From Nereocystis luetkeana (lineage: Eukaryota; Sar; Phaeophyceae; Laminariales; Laminariaceae), in the NCBI GenBank assembly GCA_031213475.1, contig JARUPZ010000007.1:11022958-11086957 (forward strand): DNA of 64,000 nt, written 5' to 3'. Positions 45,052-55,639 of the stretch are shown piece after piece. A model generated the notes under the pieces. The model saw only the letters and a program-made list of their open reading frames with translations, was not told where the DNA came from and made no database searches. The stretch's first letter is position 1. Each line of letters begins with the position of its first letter. The position numbers and the translations under genes were made by a program.

Positions 45052-45099
45052 AACCTCGGGGCTGTGGTCAGCAGACGCGTCAGAAAAACAGGTCGAAAA

Positions 45100-45850
45100 C
45101 TACAAAGGAGGACCTGAGCAAGCATGGGCCACGGCCAAGGGGCAGGGCGACGCTGGTGAGAGCTCATGAGTTCCGTCGGGCGTGGTCGGTGTGAAGTATT
45201 GTTGAGAGAAGGTGGGGTGTGCCGACCCGGCCTCACTTGTGCGAATGGTGTAGCGAACGGCGGCAAGAGCTTTCCCGAACATTTTTTATCACATCACCGA
45301 CACGGGTCTTGGGCCTCGGGATCGTCTACCCAGAGGCCGACGCCCCACACGGGGTCACAAGGGCTGGCTTCGATCGAATACTTGATGCCAGTGTTCAATA
45401 GGTGCTGCCTTATGGCCGGGTTCAGCGCGAACTTGGCAAAAGTGCCAGCAAGGACGGCGTCTCCCCGAACGCGGCTCAAGATGGCGCAGTCGAAGTTATG
45501 CACGCTTCGACCGATGCGTTTGTGCTCGCGCGGGTCTTGCGAGGAGATGATCAGCTCGTCTGCGCCGTGGACCTGGAACAGGCGAGCCTTTCCAGCCACC
45601 ATTATTGCTCATATACTGCTTCGCAGATACATGACACATCGTCAACGATAACTGACGCGGGGGGACACTGCGAAAAATAGGCGGAGGGCTGCCAGAACAG
45701 TACCACTCGCTTCGTTGAATGCTCGAGAGTAGGGTGGAAGATCAATGGTGCCGAGCCGTCGGTGGCCGCAGTTGCGGTGTGGGCGGGGGGGAATGTACTT
45801 CTCTGAGAACGCTGGGCCTCTGGTGCACGAGGCAAGACCGGCTCCACGTA
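45100..45850 (-). pseudogene. NADAR domain, broken, joined to gypsy protease
   Basis: Three consecutive frame segments together show the NADAR (YbiA/DUF1768) pattern. 45850-45604: RVVLFW, AYFSQ, CEAVYEQ. 45602-45294: VAGKARLF, DPREHKRIGR, LAGTFAKFALNPAIRQHLL, EASPCDPVWGVGL, DDPEAQDP. 45282-45100: FGKALAAVRYTIR. These match in order the family blocks for the entry strand, the Glu and Lys-Ala of the first helix, the DP..K..GR helix, the N-LR..LL.TG helix, the EAS..D..WG.G signature and the final LG.AL..VR helix. Known members cleave N-glycosidic bonds of riboflavin intermediates or ADP-ribose linked to nucleic acids. A one-base shift near 45603 and a stop plus shift near 45290 break it. The last segment is in frame with the protease, one stop apart. 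Confidence 0.75.
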
Positions 45851-46108
45851 CGCTCGGTGTCACCATTGCCCGTAGGCAAAAAATGGCTAGAGGTTCTCTT
45901 ACCGCGCCGGATGGTCTCTGCCCTAGACCAACGGGGGCAGAGGGCTCTGAGCCCGTTCTGCATAACGAGAGCTGTGTTTCTTCTGGTTTTCACCGATATG
46001 GTGTCCGGTTGATCTTACCGGAGACCGTGGAGTCACTACTGGTCCGTCGAGCAGTATCAGTTATTTTCTGTCCCGATGAAGCCGAAGGAGCGCTGGGCAC
46101 GTGGAGTG

Positions 46109-46502
46109 TGTTAAGCATATTCGATTATACCCCTGCACAGTAGGCTGCAAAGATTGTCACTGTTATCAGTCTTTCAACTGACCGAGCAGACAGGCTGTGT
46201 GTCGAGGATGTAAAGAATGGATGACTCTTGAAGAGAGGCCGCTTCAGGGCAATAAAGGTTCAGGACGATGAACTGTGGTGAGTTCAGATGCGGTTTGACG
46301 AGTGAACGTGGGGTGTGTGCAAACACCCCAGTTCCTCAATCTTGATGGCCTCTTACAGCAACGTTTATCGACGACGGCTTGTGGCTGCAACTCGTCGCCT
46401 ACAAGAACTGCTGGAGGGTCATCTAAATATCCCGTTACTCATAATGCGGTGTAATTAGTTGAACCGCAACTTGCGGAGAATTGACTCAAAAGGCTACGTA
46501 CA
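46109..46502 (-). repeat. Left (3') LTR of the copia element
   Basis: 394 bp, starts TGTTAAGCATATTCG and ends GGCTACGTACA, thus TG...CA. It matches 52265-52661 at roughly 97% with short differing patches. The central part has a tract around CAATAAAGG that may serve polyadenylation on the plus sense only. Confidence 0.88.
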
Positions 46503-46896
46503 CACTGCCTATTTCCCAATACTCTCCCTCATTGAAAGACGCCATGCACACAATGTGAATATCCCAGGGCGATAGAACCTGACTAAAGTCCTGATCATGG
46601 CTAACGATCACCAGTACTTGTTGGAAGGGACATAAACAATACTAAAGGGCCGATCATGGCTAACGATCACCAGCACTTGTTGGAAGTAACAGAGACATTA
46701 TTTAAGTACCGATCATGGCTAACGATCGCCAGTACTTGTCGGAAGAAGCGCTACTTCTCCACTAGAACACTGATAATGTATAAAAATCCATAAAGCTTGT
46801 GCACAGTGTAACCCCCCCGTTCCCGCGAAAGTAGCAAGTAAAGACAAATCAGCAAAAAAGAACCCCTACGGTTAGATCATCTAAACTTTCTCACCG
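46503..46896. repeat. Copia 3' untranslated region with 59-bp triplicate
   Basis: GATCATGGCTAACGATCACC plus AGTACTTGTTGGAAG occurs at 46593, 46652 and 46711, an exact 59-base period, between the RNase H stop and the 3' LTR. Its function is unknown; the position is that of a polypurine-tract-proximal UTR. Confidence 0.8.
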
Positions 46897-49800
46897 TCAG
46901 GCTCTGAATTCGCTGATCAACTTCAGGAGGTACCGCTGCCTTTGCTTACTGAGATGCTTCGTGCCAATGTCAGCAAGCTGGTCCTCTGTTTTCACATATT
47001 TGACGGTGATCCTGTCCTCCTGGACTAGTTCCTGGATGAAGAAGTACCGTAGAGCCACGTGCTTAACTCGCGACCTGTAGGTCCGATTTTCGGCGACTTG
47101 CAAGGCCGAGGTGTTGTCGATATATAGTGGTACGCTGTCGAAGCGCGTGCCGAATCCCAGTTCCTTCATCATGTTAGAGCAGAACACCGCTTCCTTCATC
47201 GCTAGCGCTGCGGCCACGAGTTCTGCCTCCATAGTGGACTGCTCTGTCAGTCCCTGCAACCCTACCTTGAAGCTAACCGGGGCGTTCGTACGGGGGACAA
47301 TATACGAGGGCATCGACTTGCCACTGTCCGGGTTGTTATCCCAGTTTGCATCGGAGAATGCAGTCAACTTGAAGCCACCTTGCTTGTGCTTGAGGGCGAA
47401 ATCCACCGTTCCGGCCAGGTAGCGAAGTAGATGTTTGGCTGCCGCCACGTGAGCTTTGGACGGTTAAGACATCGCCCTTATTGGCTGGTTGACGGCGTGT
47501 AAGATGTCGTAGCGAGTCACCTGCCCAAGGTGCATTACGCTGCCCGTGATGGCCTGGAAACGCTGTTTCTCCTCCTTAGTTAGAAGCCTCTACTCCGGCT
47601 GGTCCAGCGACAGCTCTTTTCCCACACCAGGCACATACGTCGAACTGCAGTTTGCCTTACCGTCCCGCTCCAGCAGAGTCTCGGTGTATTTATCCTGGGT
47701 GATGGTCACTGCCCCCTTCCCGCGGTCACGAGTAACAACCATCCCAAGCACGAGAGACACGTCTCCCATGTCCGTCATTGAGACACGGCTCATGAGCTTC
47801 TGCTTGATCCGCCCCAGCACTAGGACCTCGTTTCCGAGCAAGAGAGTATCGTCGACATACAGAGTCAGGATATAAACAGCACCGCACTCCGTGTAGGTGT
47901 AGACGCACGGGTCCGACTTGAGACTTTAGAAGCCAATTTCCGCCAGATGTTTGTCGATCGTATTCCACCAGTTAGTCGGGCTCGGGCGGAGGCTGTATAG
48001 GCCTCAACAGCCTCACTACCAGTGCGACTCCGTTTTCGTCAAATTTCTTGCATCCGGGTGGCATCTTGACGTATACTTCCTCTGTGACATCAGCGTTCAG
48101 ACAGGCGGTGTAGTAGTCTAGCTGCCAACACTCCAGAATGTACTCCGCCGCTATTGCCAGCATCATACGGATGCTCTGGAGCCTGCAGACGGGGGTAAAC
48201 GTGCTGTTGCAATCAATGCCCGGCAATTGCCCCCATCCTAGTACAACAACGCGTCCCTTGTGTGATTTGTCCGCCTTGACCTTGTAAGCCCATCTACTGC
48301 CGATAATCTTGTGTCCCGCGGGGACAGAGGCCGCCGGCAGGAGGGTGTAGACATAATTATTTTTCAGGCTTGCCATTTCCTTGCCCGAGGCCGCTTTCCC
48401 CTGAGCTTTAGCTGGTAGAGTCATGGCCTCTTTAAAGGTGTTTGAAGTTATTTCCGCATTCTCCCCGGCCGAACAGCTTTGAACAATTGTCGCGGCGTAG
48501 GCGTATTCAACGGTAGAATCTGCTCCGTACGTCTCATACGCGATATCCGGCAAGGTTTCCTTTGTATAGAGCCTCAGCCAACGGAGCTTAGACAGCACGC
48601 GCCCGGTGGCGATCGTCACTAGGTGAGCAGAATCTGAACGGTTGTGAACGATACGCCTCGCAAACGACTGTGCTGCAGTGCCGGCACGCATGATCGCAGG
48701 AGTCGCTTCTAGACGCGAATGCCCCCGCCGTCGAAGCGGCTGTGATCCAGCCAGTGGCGTTCCCAGGGACGCTCCCGCGGGTGATATTGCCTGCTCCTGT
48801 GGTTCGAGAACAACCTCCTGCGAAGCTTCGTCCATAGGCTCTCCCCCAGGCATCGCCCCATCTTGCGGTGATCCTGCAGCTCCCCCGTCTATTGTGTCCC
48901 TCGTAGTGGTTTCGCTGATCCGCTCCGAAGGTTCAGCCACTGGTGGATTGTTTGAGAGCCCGCCGACGGCGATGTGGCCAGCAGAAGCACCGGGACGCGA
49001 TTCCAACACGGAAGTGTAGTCGCGAAGATCGCGTAGAAAGTCGTCGTTTGTGCTGTAGTTTTGGTCGTTTCCCGCCGTTTCTTGGCGGATTAATCTGCTG
49101 CGAAGTTTCTTCCGACGGTGGCGGGGATAGGCCCGATGGTGTCTCGATGAGGACGACGTTTCGGCTCTCCACAATGCGCCGGGCGGCCGGATTGTACACT
49201 CGATAGGTCTCGCTGTTGTTGCTATACTCAACCAATCGTCCCTCCGCCGCCTTGAGATCAAGATATTTTGGAGTAGGTCTCAATATGCACGAAGGCCCGG
49301 GCACCGATGACTCGAAGAAGTCTCAGATCCGGCTCCGTTCCGTGTAGTATTTTGTACGGAGACTGCATGCTGGTTGCAGAGTGCGGCGCCCTGTTGCCCA
49401 GAAACGCCGCCGCGAACATCAATTCTCCCCACAGAAACTTTGGCAGCCCGCTGTCGGCAAACATACACCGCACCATAGCTACAAGAGTTCTTCCAACGCA
49501 TTCGGACATGTCAAGTTGCTGCGGCGTATTGGTGCTGGCGTACTCGAGCGACACCCCCGTCTGAAGGCAGAAGTTCTGGAACTCCTTGCGGATGAATTCA
49601 CCTCCTTTGTCCACCCTCAACCACTCGACGCGGAATCCACTTGGAATCACCACAGACTGTGCGAATACCTAAAATGAGCTGAGAGTGTCGTGCTTGGACT
49701 TCAGCAAATAAGTCTCCGTCCACTTGGTGTACTCGTCGGAAATCTCTGTGATGTGTTTGTAGCCCCCGAGGGCCTCTGGGGTTATAGGCCCCATCAGGTC

Positions 49801-51784
49801 TGCGAAAACGAGTTGGAAACGGAGTTTAACCTTGTGATCGGCCGTCTTGCGATGAGCCAGCTCGTGACCCTTGCCCACGGCGCGCACATCGCACTCTCGT
49901 CGAAACTCACCCCGTTGTTATCAAGGTTTTTCAAAAGGTTCAAGCCCTTGCGGTTGAGATGCCCTAGTCGCCGATGCCACAGGTTGGCGTTTTCCGCAGT
50001 CCGCATTGCCAGCTCCTGCCCGTTGCCACCGCCGGCGAGGTCCAGCGAGAAAGAACAAAGATCATGCCCCAGCTCTTGGAGCGGAAATACGTGGTTGTGG
50101 GTTTCCAGGCTTGGGTTGGTAATGTCAAAGATAGACTCCACACCGTTACGCGCAACTTGCTTGACCGAGAACAGGTTACGTCCTAGGCCAGGCACAATCA
50201 GACACGAAAGTTTAATTAATCGTCGCATATTCCTTTGTTGTCGACCACGTCGCCCCGGAGCACTGCCTGCGCAGTGCCATTCAATTGCCCCCCCCCCTGC
50301 GGTTGAGATTTTTCGCCGCTCGTCCAATGCCTTGTACTCTTCCACTCTGTCCCTAAATCCGGGGATGATGTCGTCGCCACTGTCCACCAGCACATTCACG
50401 GGGTCGTTGCTGTAGCGTGTGCGCGGCCTCGCGGTTGGGCCGATCGTGAGAACCGACCCATATTCCGTACTGGTGACGCCTCCAAAGACTTCGGGCTGTC
50501 CATGGGTGTTCTTGGCCATTCGGATATAAAAGGAGTTGCCAAACGAGAGCCACAGATAATGGAGAATAGCCACCATCACTAGAGCACGCGTCATAGTCGT
50601 CAAACCCCCGACGATGTGCTCTCGGAATCCCAGTTAATGAGCCGGTTCTTCCTCGACCATGAAGAGCGAGTCACCAGTCTCTTCTCCGCTGATGCCGCCG
50701 AAAGATCCGAACAGCCCACTGGTGTCGACTGGTTCATCCGTGGGGCCGAATGGCCGAAATGTTTCCTCCTCCGTCGGCGCTTCCACTGGTGAATGAGATC
50801 GGGTGATCGATGCAGTTAGCGGTCTAGTTGGCGTTACCGGCGTTTGCACTGCCGACACCATGCTGGGTGCGGCAGTCCGCATCGCTATGCGCAGTGCTCT
50901 TATGGAAAGAGCACCACTGATTTCTATCTCCCCCTTATCCTCGCGTCTCCTGATCCTGTCTTTCCGTGGCGAGGCAAGTACTGTGTTCACTGATGCTGCG
51001 GACCCCCCGGATTGGACCCACGCCGGTGCTCCTTCTTCAGGATGGCGCAGTACTGCGTGACGTGTCCGAATCCTTTGCAGTAGTTGCACTCCGCGTCACT
51101 GCTGGTGTGCCCTACCACTTGCATGACGATGCCGGGGCCTGCGATCGGCATAGCGTTGATGAAGCGTGAAAGGTTGTCGGCGTACATAGTGTGTACCATG
51201 TGCCGAGCGTCGTCCAGTCCAAAGTCCCGCCTCTCGTGGCTGGCAGTGATGCCCTCGTACCTCTCGTTTCGTATTGTCTGTCCCATTTCCTCAAGGAGGT
51301 CACGGCATTCGTCCAAAATGACAAAGAAGTCGTCCGGATCCTGGCCGGGCTCCACCTTCGTGTTGACGAGCTTTTCGTGGCACGCCCTTCTGGCCTCCTT
51401 AGTATGGCCGTTGTACTTCTCAGTCAAAGCCTTCCACTCCATCTGTCCATGCCCCGCTCCATCTTCTGGCCGCTTCCCCTCGGACTTCTTGACGGTGTTG
51501 TCGGCGGAGCCAGATGTGGTGAGAAGTAGAACACTCCAGAGATTTTGGTTCGCCTGTAGCCATTTGTGCTCAGCGATGGCATTAGGCATCGCGGTGTCGG
51601 TGCTGCCCAGAGTAGATGATGGCTGGGCCTTGCCTTCAAACACTTCGAATACGGCCTTGCTGTAGAGAGACAGGCAGACGCGCAGCTTACCCTCGTATTC
51701 TTGAAATAACTCCTTGTTCCTGCCGGCGAAGACGGGGCAGTTCTTGATGACTGCCTGGGTGTTGTTGGACGCCACGCCCTCCAT
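46897..51784 (-). pseudogene. Ty1/copia gag-pol, complete order, several frame breaks
   Basis: From 51784 down: gag (51784-50987) ending in a zinc knuckle CNYCKGFGHVTQYC; a linking frame (51089-50634); protease with VLVDSGDD and the GAG-pre-integrase block LWHRRLGHLNRKGL (50603-49794); integrase core (49887-49258); a Pro/Ser-rich linker; RT (49261-47590) with SRWAYKVKADKSHKGR, DCNSTFTPVCRLQSIR and the catalytic LYVDDTLLLG near 47855; RNase H (47448-46897: AFSDANWD, STMEAELVA, HVALRYFF). Protease-integrase-RT-RNase H order defines Ty1/copia. Frames change at gag/pol, INT/RT and within RT, and one Cys of the integrase HHCC finger reads Trp (CAPWA), so it is probably inactive despite near-identical LTRs. 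Confidence 0.9.
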
Positions 51785-52264
51785 GGCGACCTCTCGACGC
51801 TAAAGCGGAACTGTTCCTTCGAGGAACACGATATAGTATACCAGGGTATAAAAGAGGAATCCGAGTCTCGGTCGCTGAACTGTAAAACAAAGAAACAAAG
51901 AAACAAACGGACCTAAACAGACAAACAAATAAACAAACGAACAGGCAAACCAACAGACAAAGTCGCCCGAGTCTGTGTTGGAATATATAGTGGATACGAT
52001 AGAGTAATAAAGACGAATCCGAGTCTTGGTCGCGGTGTTGGAAAATATAACTAACACCCGCCCGAGTCTGTGTTGGGCCGCTGAATCGCGAAACGGAGCT
52101 ATGTCGTCGGATCGCTGGAAAATCATAATAGAGCTGATGAGCTTTGTGTCAAATCAAAATGAAGCTGAGAAGCTTTGGGTAAAATCTCCAGCTGCTGCTC
52201 TAGCTCCGGGCCCACGAAGATTCCCGATGCGCGCGCCGCGCTGAAAAACAATGGCTCAAAAACA
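51785..52264 (-). other. Copia 5' leader between LTR and gag
   Basis: Non-coding stretch of 480 bp with (ACAA)-rich repeats (51890-51960) and a locally duplicated CGAATCCGAGTCTTGGTCGC word. The primer-binding site should lie next to 52264 but I could not assign the tRNA. Confidence 0.6.
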
Positions 52265-52661
52265 TTTTAAGAATATTCGATTATACCCCTGCACAGTAGG
52301 CTGCAAAGATTGGCACTGTCATCAGTCTTCATTCTACTGACCGAGCAGACAGGCTGTGTGTCGAGGATGTAAAGAATGGATGACTCTTGAAGAGAGGCCG
52401 CTTCAGGGCAATAAAGGTTCAGGACGATGAACTGTGGTAAGTTCAGATGCGGTTTGACGAGTGAACGTGGGGTGTGTGCAAACACTCCAGTTCCTCAATC
52501 TTGATGGCCTCTTACAGCAACGTATACCGACGACGGCTTGTGGCTGCAACTCGTCGCCTACAAGAACTGCTGAAATGTCATCTAAATATCCCGTTACTCA
52601 TAATGCGGTGTAATTAGTTGAACCGCAACTTGCGGAGAATTGACTCAAAAGGCTACGTACA
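52265..52661 (-). repeat. Right (5') LTR of the copia element
   Basis: 397 bp, starts TTTTAAGAATATTCG (TG lost by one substitution relative to the other LTR) and ends GGCTACGTACA. The bases beside the two outer ends do not form a clear 5-bp target duplication. Confidence 0.88.
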
Positions 52662-53450
52662 TAGAATATACCAGGTAACCACTTATTATAGATATATCTT
52701 TCTCTGAGCGTGCTCGGTTGGTACATCCCTGGTCTCTCAGAGCTCTCGCTTGGGAATCGCCTCCTTTTATTACTTGCCGGACCTTTCCAGCGGTTCTTTG
52801 TTTTCACCATTATTTCTCTTGGCACGTTCAGTTTTTTTTCATTGTTCTTGTTTCGTTTCGTGTGCGTGCGTGTACTCCGAGCACGGCACCGCGGGCGAGC
52901 ACGGCACCGTCGCGGGTGTCAGCGAGTGCTGGCGGGTAGAGCGGGGGTTGCAAGGAGTGCGGTCGCTGTTTTCGTGCCTAGGCGTCCCGTGTGCCTCGAG
53001 ACACGAGGGAAACATGAATGGGCTCTGTCTGGCCTCCTGGTGTACTATGTACGAGTATATAGGGTTCGTTTTAATATGAAAATGAAAATTAAAAATCAAG
53101 CGGTGCTTATTTTTGCGACGAAACTCAAAATCAATGAGAGCGACGCATTCTGAGCACCAACTTAGTCGAGCTGGCGAACGAGGGCCACGGTGAGCACCGG
53201 GCTTCTTGTGAGGCGGGCGACGGGGCTTACTGTGGCAGAGAGGAATGAAAGCTTTACCCGGACCGAATCGGTTGCGAGACGGTCGCGAGAGGGGCGGGCG
53301 GCGTACGAGGCTGAGAGAGAGCCTCTTTTGTTCGATTTTTTTTCTTCTTCTTTTTAACCGCGCGGGCGTAAGGTGTTCCAATCAGGCAAAAAATTATTAC
53401 ACGAGAGGGCACGGGTTTTTCTTTTCTTTCCGAATTTTTCCAGGGTTTTT
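52662..53450. other. Region without recognised gene
   Basis: Open frames on both strands (52710-53153 plus, 52839-53381 minus) have no family match and Arg/Pro-biased composition. I call none of them. Confidence 0.4.
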
Positions 53451-53454
53451 CGCG

Positions 53455-53710
53455 GGTCAGGTCAAACCTCACGGGTCGGGTCGGGTCGGGTCGGACCCGC
53501 GAAATTTTTGAGGTGTGTTGAACTGACCCGACCCGACCCGCGAGATTTTGAAATCCACTTGACCCGACCCGACCCGACCCGACCCGACCCGACCCGACCC
53601 GACCCGACCCGCGAGGTTTTGAACACTTCCTGACCCTACCCGACCCCACCCGCCACCTTCCGATTGACCCGTGAGACACGGGTTTCATGCAGGTCGGGAC
53701 CCATGACATA
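53455..53710. repeat. (GACCC)n / (GGGTC)n pentanucleotide block 1
   Basis: GGGTC runs face GACCC runs in inverted orientation around 53492. Each GACCC run is followed by a spacer of the type GCGAGATTTTGAAA, so the array has a higher-order unit. Up to about 12 consecutive pentamers. Confidence 0.88.
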
Positions 53711-53999
53711 TCTCACGGGTCAACGACGAAAGCTCACGGGTCCAAAGATATAAACGTTGGTACGTTGGTCGGTTGGATGGTCCTTGGTCCCTTGTACTTT
53801 TCCGAAAATGTCGTACGTTTGTGTTCGGTTTTTTCATTCATTTTCCATTTTTTTGGAGCATTGTGTGGTGTGCGCTTAAAAAAAGACCATGATGATCAGA
53901 CAGATGATGACCTGGAGAAAGGCACACACCCGCACTCTGCCGGGCGGATACCTCCCGGCCTCTGGGTCGACCCTATAGCTCTGACCCGATGGCTTCTGC

Positions 54000-54196
54000 T
54001 GGCGCCCCGGCGAGCGACCTAGCTGTGCAGCCTCCAGCAGCAAGCACTGAAGCGGTGGGTCTGACAGCGGGGGCCACGATCCACGAGGACCCAGGGCCTG
54101 CTGCTGCTGCTGCGACTGCTGCTGCTGCTGCTGCCGTGACGAGCGCGGGGTTCCTACACTGATGTCATGTCTTGTCTTCATTGTTGCACCCTGCAT
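54000..54196. other. CAG/CTG-repeat ORF, strand uncertain
   Basis: On the minus strand 54196 down encodes a Gln-rich peptide (six Gln, Ser, five Gln). On the plus strand the same DNA encodes an Ala-rich one (TIHEDPGPAAAAAT) ending in a stop at about 54160. Neither has convincing splice sites; it may be an exon of a second host gene. Confidence 0.35.
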
Positions 54197-54384
54197 GAGA
54201 GTGTGGCCGTTTTTTTGTGGAAATGGATGGACGAAAACATGAACACAATAATATACTACTGTACGGCTTCATCCGACCCGGGATTCGCGTGTGATTATTC
54301 TACACGCTATGATATGCTCTCGGAGGTCTACGTATCGGCACGAGAGAAGCCTTTGGGCGGGAAACGGCGAGTATTTTTTGTTGT

Positions 54385-54812
54385 ACAATGTTGGACCCGT
54401 GGGCTAGACCCGCGGGTCACAAAGGCGTCCTTCCGGCAGGTAGCTGCACACGTTCAGACCCGCGGGTCGGACGTGCGGGTAAGCCGGAAAAAATCGCGGG
54501 TCATGATGACCTGACCCGCGAATGACCCGTACCTCACGGGTCATGGCCCGACCCGACCCGTGACATTTTCAACACCTCCTGACCCGACCCGACCCGACCC
54601 GACCCGCGAGATTCCAAAACCTCTTGACCCGACCCGACCCGACCCGTGAGATTTCAAAACCCTTTGACCCGACCCGACCCGACCCGACCCGACCCGACCC
54701 GTGGGATTAAAAACAAAATGACCCGACCCGACCCGACCCGACCCGCGAGATTTTGAAAACAAATGACCCGACCCGACCCGACCCGCGACATTTTGAACCC
54801 CCCTGACCCGCG
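54385..54812. repeat. (GACCC)n block 2 with palindromic GACCCGCGGGTC words
   Basis: Starts with isolated GACCCGCGGGTC palindromes, then seven runs of GACCC separated by GCGAGATTCC-AAAACCTCTT-like spacers. Same higher-order pattern as block 1, 0.8 kb away. Confidence 0.88.
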
Positions 54813-55639
54813 AAAAGCCCTGAATTTTTCGGTTTCTTTTTCATTGTTTTGCTGTGCTGTTGTGCTGCTGTGCCGTGCTGTGCTTTCTCTTTCGTACATA
54901 CGAGTACAGACATAGAACACATCAAAAGAAGAAAATAAGTACGCCAGCTTTACCAATCCGCCGGAGGATAAGAAAAAAAAAAAAAAAAATCTACCTGGGT
55001 TATGTACGTACGTACGACATCCGCGTCGCAAAGAGTATGTGGCGTCCGAGCACTTTTCTCCTGAAGCATGGCGGCGGGACTCTGGCATTATCAACTCGCC
55101 AGTTTGCACCTACAACCATAAAAAAAACTAAACTCAGTCATGGACCTCTGTCCGCTTCGCACAATTAGATGTACTTTTTTCTTCCTGAGCGAGCGTAGCG
55201 GGCGGCGTAGGCCGCCCGCGGAGCACAGCGCCTTGTACTGCCTATTTCTTAACAAAGTGGCGTGTGTAAAGACGAAAGGGGGCCTGCACGCCATGTACAC
55301 GACTTCAAGAACGAGGCTCGGGTGGGTGGCAACAAAGGGCTCACCAGAGAGTAGGGTTTCCATCCTCTAGACCTGTAGAAAGGGGGCGAGGTAGCTAACC
55401 TTGTCGACTCCTCCTTCACAGGGAAAAGGGTGGAGCGGCCACTACTGTTATCACGGAGAAACGTCGAGTCGAGCTTCAACCGAAATCTTGGAGTTTCAGT
55501 GTCGGCCTGCCCGCACCAAAAACCGACCGCATCCGCATGGCCGGGAGGTGAAGGGGGGGGAATACCCTCGCTGAATAAAAGACGCGCAGGCACAACGATC
55601 ATGGTGCTACGCGGCGCGTGGCTTGGGAGAGCGGCGTTC

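Larger units (their letters stand above)
39340..45099 (-). pseudogene. Ty3/gypsy pol region, frameshifted
   Basis: Domains in order from high to low coordinate: rest of the aspartic protease (44936-44600, with YAVLLGRDSLMLF), RT (43790-43080: FSLFSLVFSFHQI, catalytic AAYLDDVG near 43480, then a connection segment ending DFTPAKENI), RNase H (43070-42750: IYCDACIDGFGAALGQ), a Pro/Ala-rich linker (about 42500-41450), integrase zinc finger and core (41170-40500: CARWWLRNYLKCQARK, VSIDYFGPLPV, YILLFTDRSSRRA), and a C-terminal chromo-like part (39960-39340, including VRGRGG- and WYKGGD-type words). PR-RT-RH-INT order defines Ty3/gypsy. Stops and frameshifts occur in almost every domain, so it is dead. 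No terminal repeats were recognised. Confidence 0.82.

Noticed and set aside
49690-51665. Plus-strand frames of 193-241 codons
   Set aside because: They are shadows of the copia gag, protease and integrase frames on the minus strand.
53455-54812. Interstitial telomere sequence
   Set aside because: GACCC/GGGTC differs from the TTAGGG and TTTAGGG types known for stramenopiles and animals or plants, and the spacer-bearing units are unlike telomeres.
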